Source: Enterovibrio sp045679545 (GTDB lineage: Bacteria; Pseudomonadota; Gammaproteobacteria; Enterobacterales; Vibrionaceae). From it: 64,000 bases of DNA. The stretch is taken from assembly GCF_045679545.1 (NCBI RefSeq), contig NZ_CP166195.1:682001-746000 (forward strand). The letters run 5' to 3'. Of the stretch, positions 36,545-45,567 are shown piece by piece (position 1 is the first letter of the stretch; each line of letters begins with the position of its first letter). Under the pieces are notes generated by a model that saw nothing but the letters and a program-made list of their open reading frames with translations, was not told the origin of the DNA and did no database searches. The position numbers and the translations under genes are program-made.

Positions 36545-37375
36545 ATGTCTAAAAAATGGTATTGGCGACTTGGGTTCTTTCTCTTGGTCTCAGTGATCGT
36601 GTTGTTCTCGGTGTTTCCGTTCTACTACGCCATCGTCACCTCGTTCAAATCGGGCTCAGCGTTGTTTGAGGTGGAATATTTCCCGTCGGTTTTTGACTGG
36701 GGTAACTATGCGTCGGTGTTCTCTGGCGGCACGTTTGGGCGAAACTTGTTGAACTCCGTGGGCGTCTCAACCGTGGTGGTGGCTATCTCGCTACTGCTCG
36801 GTGTGACCGCATCCTACGCACTTGGGCGTATTCGCTTTCGTGGTCGCAACATTGTGCTGCTCACCATTCTGGGGGTTTCCATGTTCCCGCAGGTGGCTGT
36901 GCTGTCAGGATTGTTTGAACTGATCCGTGGCTTGGGGCTTTACAACTCCATGCCAGGCCTTGCATTGGCCTACATGATCTTCACGCTGCCGTTCACTGTG
37001 TGGGTGTTAACGACCTTCATGCAGCAATTGCCGTTAGAACTTGAAGAAGCGGCCATTGTGGATGGCGCGACGCCATGGCAAATCATCACCAAAGTGTTGA
37101 TGCCTTTGCTGTGGCCAGCGTTGGTCACCACGGGGCTCTTGGCGTTTATTGCGGCATGGAATGAGTTCCTGTTCGCGTTGACTTTCACCCTTACCAACGA
37201 AGAACGTACGGTCCCTGTGGCCATCGCGTTAATCTCGGGAGCGGGTCAGTACGAACTGCCGTGGGGCACCATCATGGCGGCGTCGGTCATTGTCACTGTG
37301 CCACTTATTGTCATGGTTCTGGTCTTCCAGCGCCGCATTGTTTCTGGCCTCACCGCAGGCGCAGTTAAGGGATAA
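36545..37375 (+). CDS. aglG: Alpha-glucoside ABC transporter permease (MalG-type)
   Basis: A 276-residue permease with six predicted helices. The EAA loop reads EEAAIVDGATPWQIITKVLMP (about residues 164-184). I chose the ATG at 36545, preceded by GGAGGAACC, over an ATG 15 bases upstream that would overlap the preceding gene. It forms the translocation pore with the MalF-type partner. Confidence 0.9.
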   Translation: MSKKWYWRLGFFLLVSVIVLFSVFPFYYAIVTSFKSGSALFEVEYFPSVFDWGNYASVFSGGTFGRNLLNSVGVSTVVVAISLLLGVTASYALGRIRFRGRNIVLLTILGVSMFPQVAVLSGLFELIRGLGLYNSMPGLALAYMIFTLPFTVWVLTTFMQQLPLELEEAAIVDGATPWQIITKVLMPLLWPALVTTGLLAFIAAWNEFLFALTFTLTNEERTVPVAIALISGAGQYELPWGTIMAASVIVTVPLIVMVLVFQRRIVSGLTAGAVKG

Positions 37376-37383
37376 CACACGAA

Positions 37384-39015
37384 ATGAATCAACAACAATT
37401 GCATTGGTGGCGCGGTGCGGTCATTTACCAAATCTACCCGCGTAGCTTTTATGATGCAAACCAAGACGGTATCGGTGATTTGCCGGGAATTACTCAGCAG
37501 CTTCCGTATGTTGCCGCATTAGGGGTGGATGCGATTTGGCTGTCTCCCTTCTTTAAATCACCAATGAAAGACTTCGGTTATGACGTCTCCGATTATTGCG
37601 ATGTTGATCCCCTGTTTGGTTCACTAGAGGATTTCAAACAGTTGATCGCAACCGCACACGATCTCGGGCTCAAAGTGATGATTGATCAAGTGCTGAGTCA
37701 TACGTCGGATGAACACGCTTGGTTTAAGGAAAGTCGTGTCAGTCGCGACAACCCCAAATCAGATTGGTATGTCTGGGCTGACCCTAAGCCCGATGGCACA
37801 CCACCAAACAATTGGTTATCTATTTTTGGCGGGTGCGCATGGCAATGGGAAAGTCGTCGTCAGCAGTATTACCTGCACAACTTTCTTGTGAGCCAGCCCG
37901 ATCTCAACTTCCATCACCCTGATGTGGTTGAGCACCTATTGGATACCGTGAAATTTTGGCTTGATTTGGGGGTGGATGGTTTCCGTCTCGATACGGTTAA
38001 TTTTTATACCCATGACCGTCAACTGCGTGACAACCCCCCGTTGTTAGCGGGAGACAGTAAATCATTGGGCGTACCCGGCACGAATCCGTATTCCATGCAA
38101 AAGCATAAGTACGATATCTCGCAACCTGAAAACATGGCGTTCCTTAAGCGATTGCGAATGTTACTGGATCAGTATGAAGACATCACAACAGTGGGGGAAA
38201 TTGGCGACGACAATCCACTGGCATTGATGGCGGAATACACCAGTGATAACGACAAGTTGCACATGGCTTACACCTTCGATCTGCTCAATGTTCATCGTTC
38301 ACCGGCTTATCTTGCATCCGTGATTGAGAACATTGAGTCAGCAATCGGTGACGGCTGGCCTTGCTGGGCGCTGTCTAATCATGACGTGGTGCGCTGTCTG
38401 TCACGCTGGGGATCAGATGAATCCGATCCTTTGGCCTATGGCAAGGTGTTGCTCGCACTGTTGACCTCTTTACGAGGCAGTGTGTGTTTGTATCAAGGTG
38501 AAGAGCTTGGCTTGCCTGAAGCCGATATTCCATTCGATAAAATTCAAGATCCGTATGGCATTCCATTCTGGCCTGAATACAAAGGGCGCGATGGCTGCCG
38601 TACCCCCATCCCTTGGAATTCGAACGAGCAAAATGCGGGATTCAGTCAAGCAGAACCCTGGCTACCTGTCGATCCCCGCCATGTCACATTAGCGGTGAAT
38701 GCACAGGAGTTAGATGCAAACAGCATGTTGGGACATTACCGCAAATATTTGCGTTGGCGTAAGCATCTACCCGCACTGGTTAACGGTGACCTCACGGATT
38801 TGGCGTCGAACCTTCAAGGCTTGCGCTTTGTTCGCTCGACTGCCAACCAGAGTGTATTGGTGGTGTTTAACCTTACCGATTCTTCCATGAACATGGCGCT
38901 ACCAGCAGGAAACTGGCAAGCATTAGAAGGCCATGGTTTCTCGTTCGACTTAGAGAATGGGTCGGTATCCCTACCGCCGTATCAGGCGGCATTTGCAATA
39001 AAATCAGACGGGTAA
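37384..39015 (+). CDS. aglA: Alpha-glucosidase, GH13 family (AglA-like)
   Basis: A 543-residue cytoplasmic glycoside hydrolase of family 13. It should split imported alpha-glucosides to glucose and a second sugar. The GH13 motifs are intact: VMIDQVLSHTSDEH, the nucleophile Asp203 in GFRLDTVNFY, the acid/base Glu272 in TTVGEIGD, and the stabilising HD in ALSNHDVVRC. There is no signal peptide. It is embedded between the permease and ATPase genes, with AAGGGATAA before its start region. A paralogue lies at 41937-43556. Confidence 0.93.
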   Translation: MNQQQLHWWRGAVIYQIYPRSFYDANQDGIGDLPGITQQLPYVAALGVDAIWLSPFFKSPMKDFGYDVSDYCDVDPLFGSLEDFKQLIATAHDLGLKVMIDQVLSHTSDEHAWFKESRVSRDNPKSDWYVWADPKPDGTPPNNWLSIFGGCAWQWESRRQQYYLHNFLVSQPDLNFHHPDVVEHLLDTVKFWLDLGVDGFRLDTVNFYTHDRQLRDNPPLLAGDSKSLGVPGTNPYSMQKHKYDISQPENMAFLKRLRMLLDQYEDITTVGEIGDDNPLALMAEYTSDNDKLHMAYTFDLLNVHRSPAYLASVIENIESAIGDGWPCWALSNHDVVRCLSRWGSDESDPLAYGKVLLALLTSLRGSVCLYQGEELGLPEADIPFDKIQDPYGIPFWPEYKGRDGCRTPIPWNSNEQNAGFSQAEPWLPVDPRHVTLAVNAQELDANSMLGHYRKYLRWRKHLPALVNGDLTDLASNLQGLRFVRSTANQSVLVVFNLTDSSMNMALPAGNWQALEGHGFSFDLENGSVSLPPYQAAFAIKSDG

Positions 39016-39024
39016 GGATGCATT

Positions 39025-40158
39025 ATGGCTGAGGTCATTTTAAAGAAAGTCAATAAAAAGTTCGGCAAAGTCCATGTCACTAAAGACGTTGATCTAAACA
39101 TTCAATCCGGTGATTTTGTGGTTTTTGTTGGGCCGTCAGGGTGTGGTAAATCCACGTTATTGCGTTTGATCGCGGGCCTTGAAGATATCACCAGTGGAGA
39201 ACTGCTGATCGAAGGGCAAGTGTGCAACGATCTGCCACCGCCAGAGCGTGGCATAGGCATGGTGTTCCAATCTTACGCCCTGTATCCGCACATGACCGTG
39301 TATGAAAACATGGCATTTGGCCTGCAACTGGCAAAAACAGAGCCGAAAACGGTGGATGAGAAAGTGCGTGAGGTTGCTGCCGCGCTGCAATTAGAGCCAT
39401 TACTGGAACGTAAACCGAAAGAGCTGTCTGGTGGTCAGCGTCAGCGAGTGGCGATTGGTCGCGCCATTGTTCGTGAACCAAAAGTGTTCTTGTTCGATGA
39501 GCCACTGTCGAACTTGGACGCATCGCTGCGTGTACAAATGCGCATGGAAATTGCCAGATTGCATGATCGCCTAGGCGCAACCATGATCTACGTGACCCAT
39601 GATCAGGTCGAAGCGATGACATTGGCGACCAAGATCGTGGTATTGGATGCCGGGCGAGTAGAGCAGGTGGGTTCGCCGCTTGAACTCTATAACCATCCGG
39701 CCAATACTTTTGTCGCGGGCTTTATTGGCTCACCGAAGATGAATTTCTTAACGGCTGACATTGTCGAAGTGGGTGAGTCCACCACGCGGGTACAAATTCA
39801 CCGTGGGCAAGAAATCTCGGTGGCGGCGAATACGATAGGTGCCAGTGTGGGAGACCCATGTGTGGTAGGTATCCGTCCTGAGCACATTCGCTTTGGCGAG
39901 AAGGACGCGATTCAAGAAGGTGGTGTGGAGTTGAGTGTGGTTGAGCAATTGGGCAACGAATGCCTGATGTATTTCAGTACGCCACAAAGCGCTGATCCCG
40001 TAGTTATTCGCATAGAAGGGCAAACCACAATACGCGCTGGCGATAAGCGTTGTATTGAGTTCCCTGAAGATTACTGCCACTTATTTGATCGTGATGGAAG
40101 AGCGTTCAAGCGCTCTGTGGTGGGCGAAACTACGCCATTGCTGGTGGTTACGCCATAA
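39025..40158 (+). CDS. aglK: Alpha-glucoside ABC transporter ATPase (MalK/AglK-like)
   Basis: A 377-residue ATPase subunit. Walker A is GPSGCGKST (about residues 37-45), the signature LSGGQRQRVAIGRAIVREP and Walker B VFLFDEPLSNLD. The C-terminal part carries the regulatory TOBE/OB region (VGIRPEHIRFGE) seen in MalK-type subunits. It is preceded by AAGGATG and closes the operon, followed by a terminator shared with the convergent gene. Confidence 0.93.
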   Translation: MAEVILKKVNKKFGKVHVTKDVDLNIQSGDFVVFVGPSGCGKSTLLRLIAGLEDITSGELLIEGQVCNDLPPPERGIGMVFQSYALYPHMTVYENMAFGLQLAKTEPKTVDEKVREVAAALQLEPLLERKPKELSGGQRQRVAIGRAIVREPKVFLFDEPLSNLDASLRVQMRMEIARLHDRLGATMIYVTHDQVEAMTLATKIVVLDAGRVEQVGSPLELYNHPANTFVAGFIGSPKMNFLTADIVEVGESTTRVQIHRGQEISVAANTIGASVGDPCVVGIRPEHIRFGEKDAIQEGGVELSVVEQLGNECLMYFSTPQSADPVVIRIEGQTTIRAGDKRCIEFPEDYCHLFDRDGRAFKRSVVGETTPLLVVTP

Positions 40159-40183
40159 ATATTTAAAACAACGTCAGAAAGCG

Positions 40184-40211
40184 AAAGAGGCAGGAATACC
40201 CTGCCTCTTTA
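40184..40211. terminator. Terminator between the aglEFGAK-like operon and the convergent gene
   Basis: AAAGAGGCAGG / CCTGCCTCTTT pair around a short loop (AATA), giving an 11-bp stem usable from both sides. Confidence 0.85.
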
Positions 40212-40257
40212 ATTTTGTGCCATTTACATCTACCACTAAATACACCGCGGTCTGGCG

Positions 40258-41799
40258 TTACAAATTCGTCGGGCCTGCACCTGAATAGTGAATTCCCGCC
40301 AATTCTGCCATGTCTTTGTGGAATGTCGCCAAGTCATTGATGTTGAATTTACTCAGATCATCATGCCCACACGCTCTTGCCATCACTTGCATTAAGTGTG
40401 TTGAGGCGGTGAAAAAGTTATAAAGCTGCTCTGCGGATTTCTGCACATTGAGGCGTTTACGCAGCTCTGGATCTTGGGTTGCAATACCTGCCGGGCACAT
40501 GTTGGAATTACACATTCTCGCACCAATGCAGCCAATGGCTTGCATCGCACTGTTAGAAATAGCAATGCCGTCAGCCCCCAACGCCAGCGCTTTGACAAAA
40601 TCACTTGGCAAACGAAGACCACCTGTAATGATAAGGGTGACATCGCTAGCGCCTTGTGAATCCAAGAAGCGCCGAGCACGAGCCAAAGCAGGAATGGTCG
40701 GCACACTGATGTGATCGCGAAATAGGGTCGGTGCAGCGCCTGTGCCACCGCCACGACCATCAAGGATGATGTAATCCGCACCAGCATCCAATGCAAAGCC
40801 AATGTCCGCTTCCACATGGTTGGCACTGAGCTTAAACCCAATAGGAATGCCGCCTGTTACTGCACGCACCTCATCAGCAAAACGCGCAAAATCAGCCGAA
40901 GTGTGCAAATCGACAAAGGTTGAAGGGGAGATAGCATCGGTGCCTTCGGGAATGCCACGAACTTCGGAGATTTTACCGTGGTTTTTAACCCCTGGCAGAT
41001 GTCCGCCTGTCCCCGTTTTTGCCCCTTGTCCGCCTTTAAAGTGGAACGCTTGAACGCCTTTGAGCAGATCTTCCTTATACCCGAACTTAGCGCTGGCTAA
41101 TTCGTAGAAATAGCGACTGTTCGCCGCATGTTCTTCGGGCAACATACCGCCTTCGCCTGAGCAAATCCCCGTGCCTGCTTTTTCTGCGCCCATCGCTAGA
41201 GACACTTTGGCTTCTTCTGACAGCGCACCGAAGCTCATGTCAGACACAAACAGTGGGGTAGAAAGTGTCAGCGGTTTTTTCGCCCGCGGGCCAATCACCA
41301 ACTCTGTTGAAACGGGAACATCATCCAGCAGCGGCTTGGTTGCCATTTGCGCCACCATAACTTGGATCTGATCCCATTCGGGCAGTTTGTAGCGTGGCAC
41401 GCCCATCGAAGTCATCGGGCCGTGATGACCAAATTTGCTTAAGCCCTCTTTCGCCAACTGGTGGATAAGTTCAACAAACGGTTCTTCTGGTGTTGCTTTT
41501 GCGGCAGGCGCAGCATCTGTGTGTTGTACTTCAGGCATTTCTTTACCCACATCATCAGCGGTATAGCGCGTATGCGTACCATCGCAAAACGGGGAGTTTC
41601 CAGTGTGTTTACAGGCGCAAAACCATGCATCACCGTCTTTGTCTGCCTTGTAGGCGAGCGGGGTAAATGACGTCCCCGCATGGGCACCATCACAAAAAGG
41701 TTGATTCTTCGAACGTCCGCATTGGCAGTAGTAATACTCCTTGTCTTTCTCGAGGGTGACTTTGATTGGCTGGTTACCTGACACGACGGGATCTGACAT
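40258..41799 (-). CDS. Dual-CDGSH / glutamate-synthase FMN-domain fusion protein
   Basis: A 513-residue fusion. Two CDGSH iron-sulfur motifs open the protein: CQCGRSKNQPFCDGAH (residues 25-40) and CACKHTGNSPFCDGTH (61-76); each can hold one 2Fe-2S cluster by three Cys and one His. After a linker, residues about 130-500 form the FMN-binding glutamate synthase domain (SFGALSEEAKVSLAMGAEKA, GICSGEGGMLPE, GGQGAKTGTGGHLPG, DGRGGGTGAAPT), with the 3Fe-4S cysteines in CIGARMCNSNMCPAG. The glutaminase and FAD parts of normal GOGAT are missing, so it is a stand-alone, probably redox-linked oxidoreductase of unknown substrate. The ATG at 41799 follows AAGGAGC. Confidence 0.88.
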   Translation of the reverse strand: MSDPVVSGNQPIKVTLEKDKEYYYCQCGRSKNQPFCDGAHAGTSFTPLAYKADKDGDAWFCACKHTGNSPFCDGTHTRYTADDVGKEMPEVQHTDAAPAAKATPEEPFVELIHQLAKEGLSKFGHHGPMTSMGVPRYKLPEWDQIQVMVAQMATKPLLDDVPVSTELVIGPRAKKPLTLSTPLFVSDMSFGALSEEAKVSLAMGAEKAGTGICSGEGGMLPEEHAANSRYFYELASAKFGYKEDLLKGVQAFHFKGGQGAKTGTGGHLPGVKNHGKISEVRGIPEGTDAISPSTFVDLHTSADFARFADEVRAVTGGIPIGFKLSANHVEADIGFALDAGADYIILDGRGGGTGAAPTLFRDHISVPTIPALARARRFLDSQGASDVTLIITGGLRLPSDFVKALALGADGIAISNSAMQAIGCIGARMCNSNMCPAGIATQDPELRKRLNVQKSAEQLYNFFTASTHLMQVMARACGHDDLSKFNINDLATFHKDMAELAGIHYSGAGPTNL

Positions 41800-41936
41800 T
41801 ACTTGCTCCTTATTCGACACGGTTGTTTGTGATTTTTCTTTCTTGCTTCCCTGATAGAGCGCGATCATCGCCCGTTTATTGTTTCAACAGTATGCTCGGT
41901 TAACGTCTTGAATTCTTTTTCATATATGAGCATTTT

Positions 41937-43556
41937 CTAAAATAGTCGGTTTAGCTCGCCAACCCACGCTTGCCAAGGTTTGAGGCTCAATACACCGTTA
42001 GCTTCTGAGGGGGCGTTGTCCATATGCGGCAGGTCAATCGTTGTAGCCGTATTAGGTAAATTTAGCCGAATGGTGGCGTCTTTGGCTGAACCGTTTAATG
42101 CAATGATTAAGGTTTGGGACTCGTGGTGGCGTTCCAGCACCATCAGAGAATCATTGAATGCCAACACACGGCAGCTTCCTTCAAGGAGTGCTGGTTGATT
42201 TTTTCGCCATTTCAACAAGGCATGGGTGAAATGGAGCACTGAATGGGAGTTTGACATTTGAGCATCAATGGCTAGCTCTGCATGCTCTGGGGCGGCAGGA
42301 AGCCATGGTGCACTGTCGCTAAATCCTAGATGGGCATGTGTTTGAGACCATGGCAAGGGTGTCCGGCAACCGTCGCGGCCGACATAGTCGGCAATAATTT
42401 GCTGACCAAAGAAATCTTTTCGCGCCGCAGGGGGGACATTAGCTTCCGGCAAGCCCAACTCTTCGCCCTGATAAATGCTAATGACACCTTGTAAGCTGCA
42501 CAGCATTGTCAGTAACAATTTGGCAGACGCCGGCTGGTTATTGGCGTCTTGCCAACGTGATACGGTACGGGCGATATCATGATTTCCTGTGCTCCAACAT
42601 CCAAGACCTGGATGTACAGCATTGAAAAAGGCATTGAGTTGTTCACCAACCTGTTGAAAGTTATGGCACATGCTGAGTGACTCAAACACATTGGCTGCAT
42701 CCAGCGCATCACCTTCGCTGGTGTAACGATCAATCACCGCATATGGCGACGGATCGCTCAATGAGCCGAGCAGCCATTTCCTATCTTCATAGCTGTCAGC
42801 AATCACGCGAAGCTGTTTAAGCAGATGGATATTTTCAGGGCGACTGATGTTGTAGCGTTGGCTCTGGTAACAATAAGGGTCTGCCCTGGCTTCGTCTTGC
42901 CACCCTAAATGCCGCGAAGGGTTACTGCGTAGTTTGTCATCATGCAGGAACAGGTTTACCGAATCGAAACGCAATCCATCAATGCCCAAGCCGAGCCAAA
43001 AGCGGGCATTGCCCAATAGCTGTCGAACTACTTCTGTGTTTCGGTAATTCAAATCGGGTTGATTGCTCAAAGTGTTATGTAAATAGTATTCACCACGGGT
43101 AGGGTGCCAACGCCATGCGGATTCACCAAAGATGGTTAGCCAATTATTGGGCGGTGTGCCATCTTTTCGTGCTGGCGCCCACACGTACCAATCTGCTTTC
43201 GGGTTGTTATTGCTCGAACTGCTTTCCAAAAACCAAGGATGTTTGCTGGAAGTGTGATTCGCCACAAAATCCAAAAAGACTAAAAGATTTCGTTCCCTCG
43301 CCTCTTTTACCAGCAAAGCAAACGTTTCAATGTCGCCATATTCCTGATTGAGGCTGCGCAGGTTTGTAATGTCATAGCCAAAATCACTGAGTGGCGATTC
43401 AAAAATCGGTGACAGCAAGATGCCATCGACACCCAGCCACACAAAGTAGTCGAGCTTTTCACGAACGCCGTCGAGATCGCCAACTCCGTCGCCATTGCTG
43501 TCAAAGAAACTGCGAACATAGATGTGGTAGAGAATCGGAGATGAAATTGGTTTCAT
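41937..43556 (-). CDS. GH13-family protein lacking the catalytic acid/base glutamate
   Basis: A 539-residue GH13 homologue, paralogous along its length to the alpha-glucosidase at 37384-39015. Most of the fold and motifs are kept (VFLDFVANHTSSKH, nucleophile-position Asp198 in GLRFDSVNLF, HD in STGNHDIART), but the motif holding the acid/base Glu (VGEIGD in the paralogue) reads LGSLSDP, putting Ser265 in its place. A neighbouring glutamate in that segment is not apparent. It should be severely impaired as a hydrolase or act differently (phosphorolysis, transfer, sugar binding). It lies upstream of the CDGSH fusion on the same strand, separated by 137 bases. Confidence 0.85.
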   Translation of the reverse strand: MKPISSPILYHIYVRSFFDSNGDGVGDLDGVREKLDYFVWLGVDGILLSPIFESPLSDFGYDITNLRSLNQEYGDIETFALLVKEARERNLLVFLDFVANHTSSKHPWFLESSSSNNNPKADWYVWAPARKDGTPPNNWLTIFGESAWRWHPTRGEYYLHNTLSNQPDLNYRNTEVVRQLLGNARFWLGLGIDGLRFDSVNLFLHDDKLRSNPSRHLGWQDEARADPYCYQSQRYNISRPENIHLLKQLRVIADSYEDRKWLLGSLSDPSPYAVIDRYTSEGDALDAANVFESLSMCHNFQQVGEQLNAFFNAVHPGLGCWSTGNHDIARTVSRWQDANNQPASAKLLLTMLCSLQGVISIYQGEELGLPEANVPPAARKDFFGQQIIADYVGRDGCRTPLPWSQTHAHLGFSDSAPWLPAAPEHAELAIDAQMSNSHSVLHFTHALLKWRKNQPALLEGSCRVLAFNDSLMVLERHHESQTLIIALNGSAKDATIRLNLPNTATTIDLPHMDNAPSEANGVLSLKPWQAWVGELNRLF

Positions 43557-44086
43557 TGTTTTTCTTATACTAAATAACGGGTTACATCAAAAATAATAGA
43601 CCAACATAACACCGTTGTGGCGAATTCTTACCTGGCACAAAGTTTACAGTGTAAATGCTTGATGGGATGGCGAGAAAGTTGGCGTGTCAGATAGTTATTA
43701 CCGCGAAAAATCGCCGGTATTGCAAAGTGAATATCGATGTTTTTCAGTTATTTAAACTTTTTTCTTAGGGGTGGGAGTGTGTTGCATTTTTGCGAGGTGT
43801 TTTGACCATTCAGACAGGGAAGATGTCGACCCAGTTGCGGCTTAAAAAGATAGCCAATAGGAAAATGATGGACAGGAGACAAGTTCAATGTGTTCTTAGC
43901 ATTGAACCAGTCTGGATTTCCCTTTTAGTTTTATCTTCTTGCGTACTGTAATCAATAACTTCGCATGAATCATTGCATCAATAAAGAGACACATTTTTAT
44001 ACACCGTCTCCTAGACTAGTTGGGTAAATATTATTAAACCTTGGTGGCGACGGGTGATGACGTCATCAGATGAGAGAGGCATCGTT
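43557..44086. other. Gene-free region upstream of torECA
   Basis: A 530-base stretch between two divergent genes. It holds the parS2 at 43642-43656 and presumably the promoters of the GH13 paralogue and of torE. I see no clear TorR box (CTGTTCATAT type), no FNR site and no convincing gene. Confidence 0.5.
43642..43656. other. parS2 partition site
   Basis: GTTTACAGTGTAAAT matches the parS2 consensus at every defined base, about 12.5 kb to the right of the origin core, in an intergenic region. Confidence 0.88.
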
Positions 44087-44266
44087 ATGGAACAGAGTGA
44101 AAATAGTATTGTTCAGGAGCCGGAGAAAAGAAGCTTTGAGTGGCGGGCGTTTTGCTTCATCGCCATCTTTTTGTTTCCGATTCTAAGTGTCGTGTTGATT
44201 GGCGGTTATGGCTTCATTATTTGGATGAGTCAGATATTTATTTTTGGTCCTCCGGGTCACGGTTAG
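44087..44266 (+). CDS. torE: TorE/NapE-type small membrane protein
   Basis: A 59-residue protein with one transmembrane helix (about residues 22-46). FEWRAFCFIAIFLFPILSVV and GGYGFIIWMSQIFIFGPPGHG are characteristic of the TorE/NapE family, which accompanies TMAO and nitrate periplasmic reductase operons. The ATG at 44087 follows GAGAGG; an in-frame ATG at 44054 is less well placed. It leads the torECA run; its biochemical role is not known. Confidence 0.85.
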   Translation: MEQSENSIVQEPEKRSFEWRAFCFIAIFLFPILSVVLIGGYGFIIWMSQIFIFGPPGHG

Positions 44267-44375
44267 ATCTCACCCAAACTTTGCATCCAATTTGACGCGT
44301 GAAAGCGTGCAAAAAAATCACCCAGATCGTCGCACCAACGCTACTCGGTGACCTGATGAGCAAGAGCAGATATCG

Positions 44376-45554
44376 ATGAAAGAATTTATTAGAAAACTTT
44401 GGGCAACCATGCGGCGCCCAGCAACAAAAATCAGTTTGGGCACCCTTACATTGGGCGGCTTTATTGCAGGTGTGATTTTCTGGGGGGGCTTTAACACTGC
44501 TCTAGAAGCGACCAACACTGAACAGTTTTGTATTTCATGCCACACCATGCGTGAAAACGTGTACCCAGAATTGCAGCACACGGTGCATTGGTCAAACACC
44601 TCTGGGGTGAGAGCGACCTGTCCAGATTGTCATGTGCCTCACAATTGGACCGACAAAATCGCCCGCAAAATGCAAGCCAGTAAAGAAGTGTTTGCGCAAG
44701 TATTTGGCGTGATAGGCACGCGTGAAAAATTCCTCGATAAGCGGCTAGAACTTGCTCAGCATGAATGGGCACGATTTTCAGCCAATGGCTCGGCTGAATG
44801 TAAAACGTGTCACAAGTACGAAAGCATGCAGATAGAAAATATGCGCCCCGCTGCGCGTCTGCAAATGACACAAGCTGCTGAACGGGATCAAAGCTGTATT
44901 GATTGCCACAAAGGGATTGCCCACGAGCTTCCTGCTGAAATGGATTCAACAGGCGGTATGCTTGGTAAGCTGATTTCTCAGGCTCACAGCACCAACTACG
45001 AGAAAGACAAACCTGTCTATAGCGTTAACTTCCTTGAGATGTATGTCGATCAAAACCTTACGCAAGACGGCGGTGTTTTGGAGCCAGCCACCATGGTGAC
45101 AGTGTTAGATGACAGCGAGGAGTCCGTGAAAGTGGCCTTGACGGGCTGGCGTAAAATGAAAGGCTTTGGTCGTGTGATTTATGAAGACTTTGGTTTAAAT
45201 ATCGCGTCAGCTGCATTGTCCAAAGCGGTGGCGCAGAGTAACACCGACGTGAGAACGTTTGAAACCAAGGAAGATGAACTGACCGGTCTGACATGGCAGC
45301 GTGTGGAAGTCGATCTGTGGGTCAAAAAAGCAGACTTCCTAGACAACATTGATCCTATTTGGACTGAAGCCAAACAAGCCTACGACACCAACTGTAGTTT
45401 GTGTCATACCCAGCCTGCGGTAGCACACTTTGACGCTAATACTTGGCCGGGTATGTTCGATGGAATGATGGGCTTTGTGAACTTCGATCAGGCGACACAG
45501 GCGCTGGTACTTAAGTACCTGCAAAAACACTCCAGCACCTTTGCAGACCACTAA
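44376..45554 (+). CDS. torC: Pentaheme c-type cytochrome TorC
   Basis: A 392-residue membrane-anchored cytochrome that passes electrons from menaquinol to the periplasmic TMAO reductase. An N-terminal helix (about 18-40) anchors it. Five CXXCH heme sites are visible: CISCH (52), CPDCH (82), CKTCH (142) and CIDCH (174) in the NapC/NirT-like part, and CSLCH (340) in the C-terminal mono-heme domain, which is the TorC signature. It is followed by torA after 13 bases. Confidence 0.95.
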   Translation: MKEFIRKLWATMRRPATKISLGTLTLGGFIAGVIFWGGFNTALEATNTEQFCISCHTMRENVYPELQHTVHWSNTSGVRATCPDCHVPHNWTDKIARKMQASKEVFAQVFGVIGTREKFLDKRLELAQHEWARFSANGSAECKTCHKYESMQIENMRPAARLQMTQAAERDQSCIDCHKGIAHELPAEMDSTGGMLGKLISQAHSTNYEKDKPVYSVNFLEMYVDQNLTQDGGVLEPATMVTVLDDSEESVKVALTGWRKMKGFGRVIYEDFGLNIASAALSKAVAQSNTDVRTFETKEDELTGLTWQRVEVDLWVKKADFLDNIDPIWTEAKQAYDTNCSLCHTQPAVAHFDANTWPGMFDGMMGFVNFDQATQALVLKYLQKHSSTFADH

Positions 45555-45567
45555 GAGGGATAACGGC

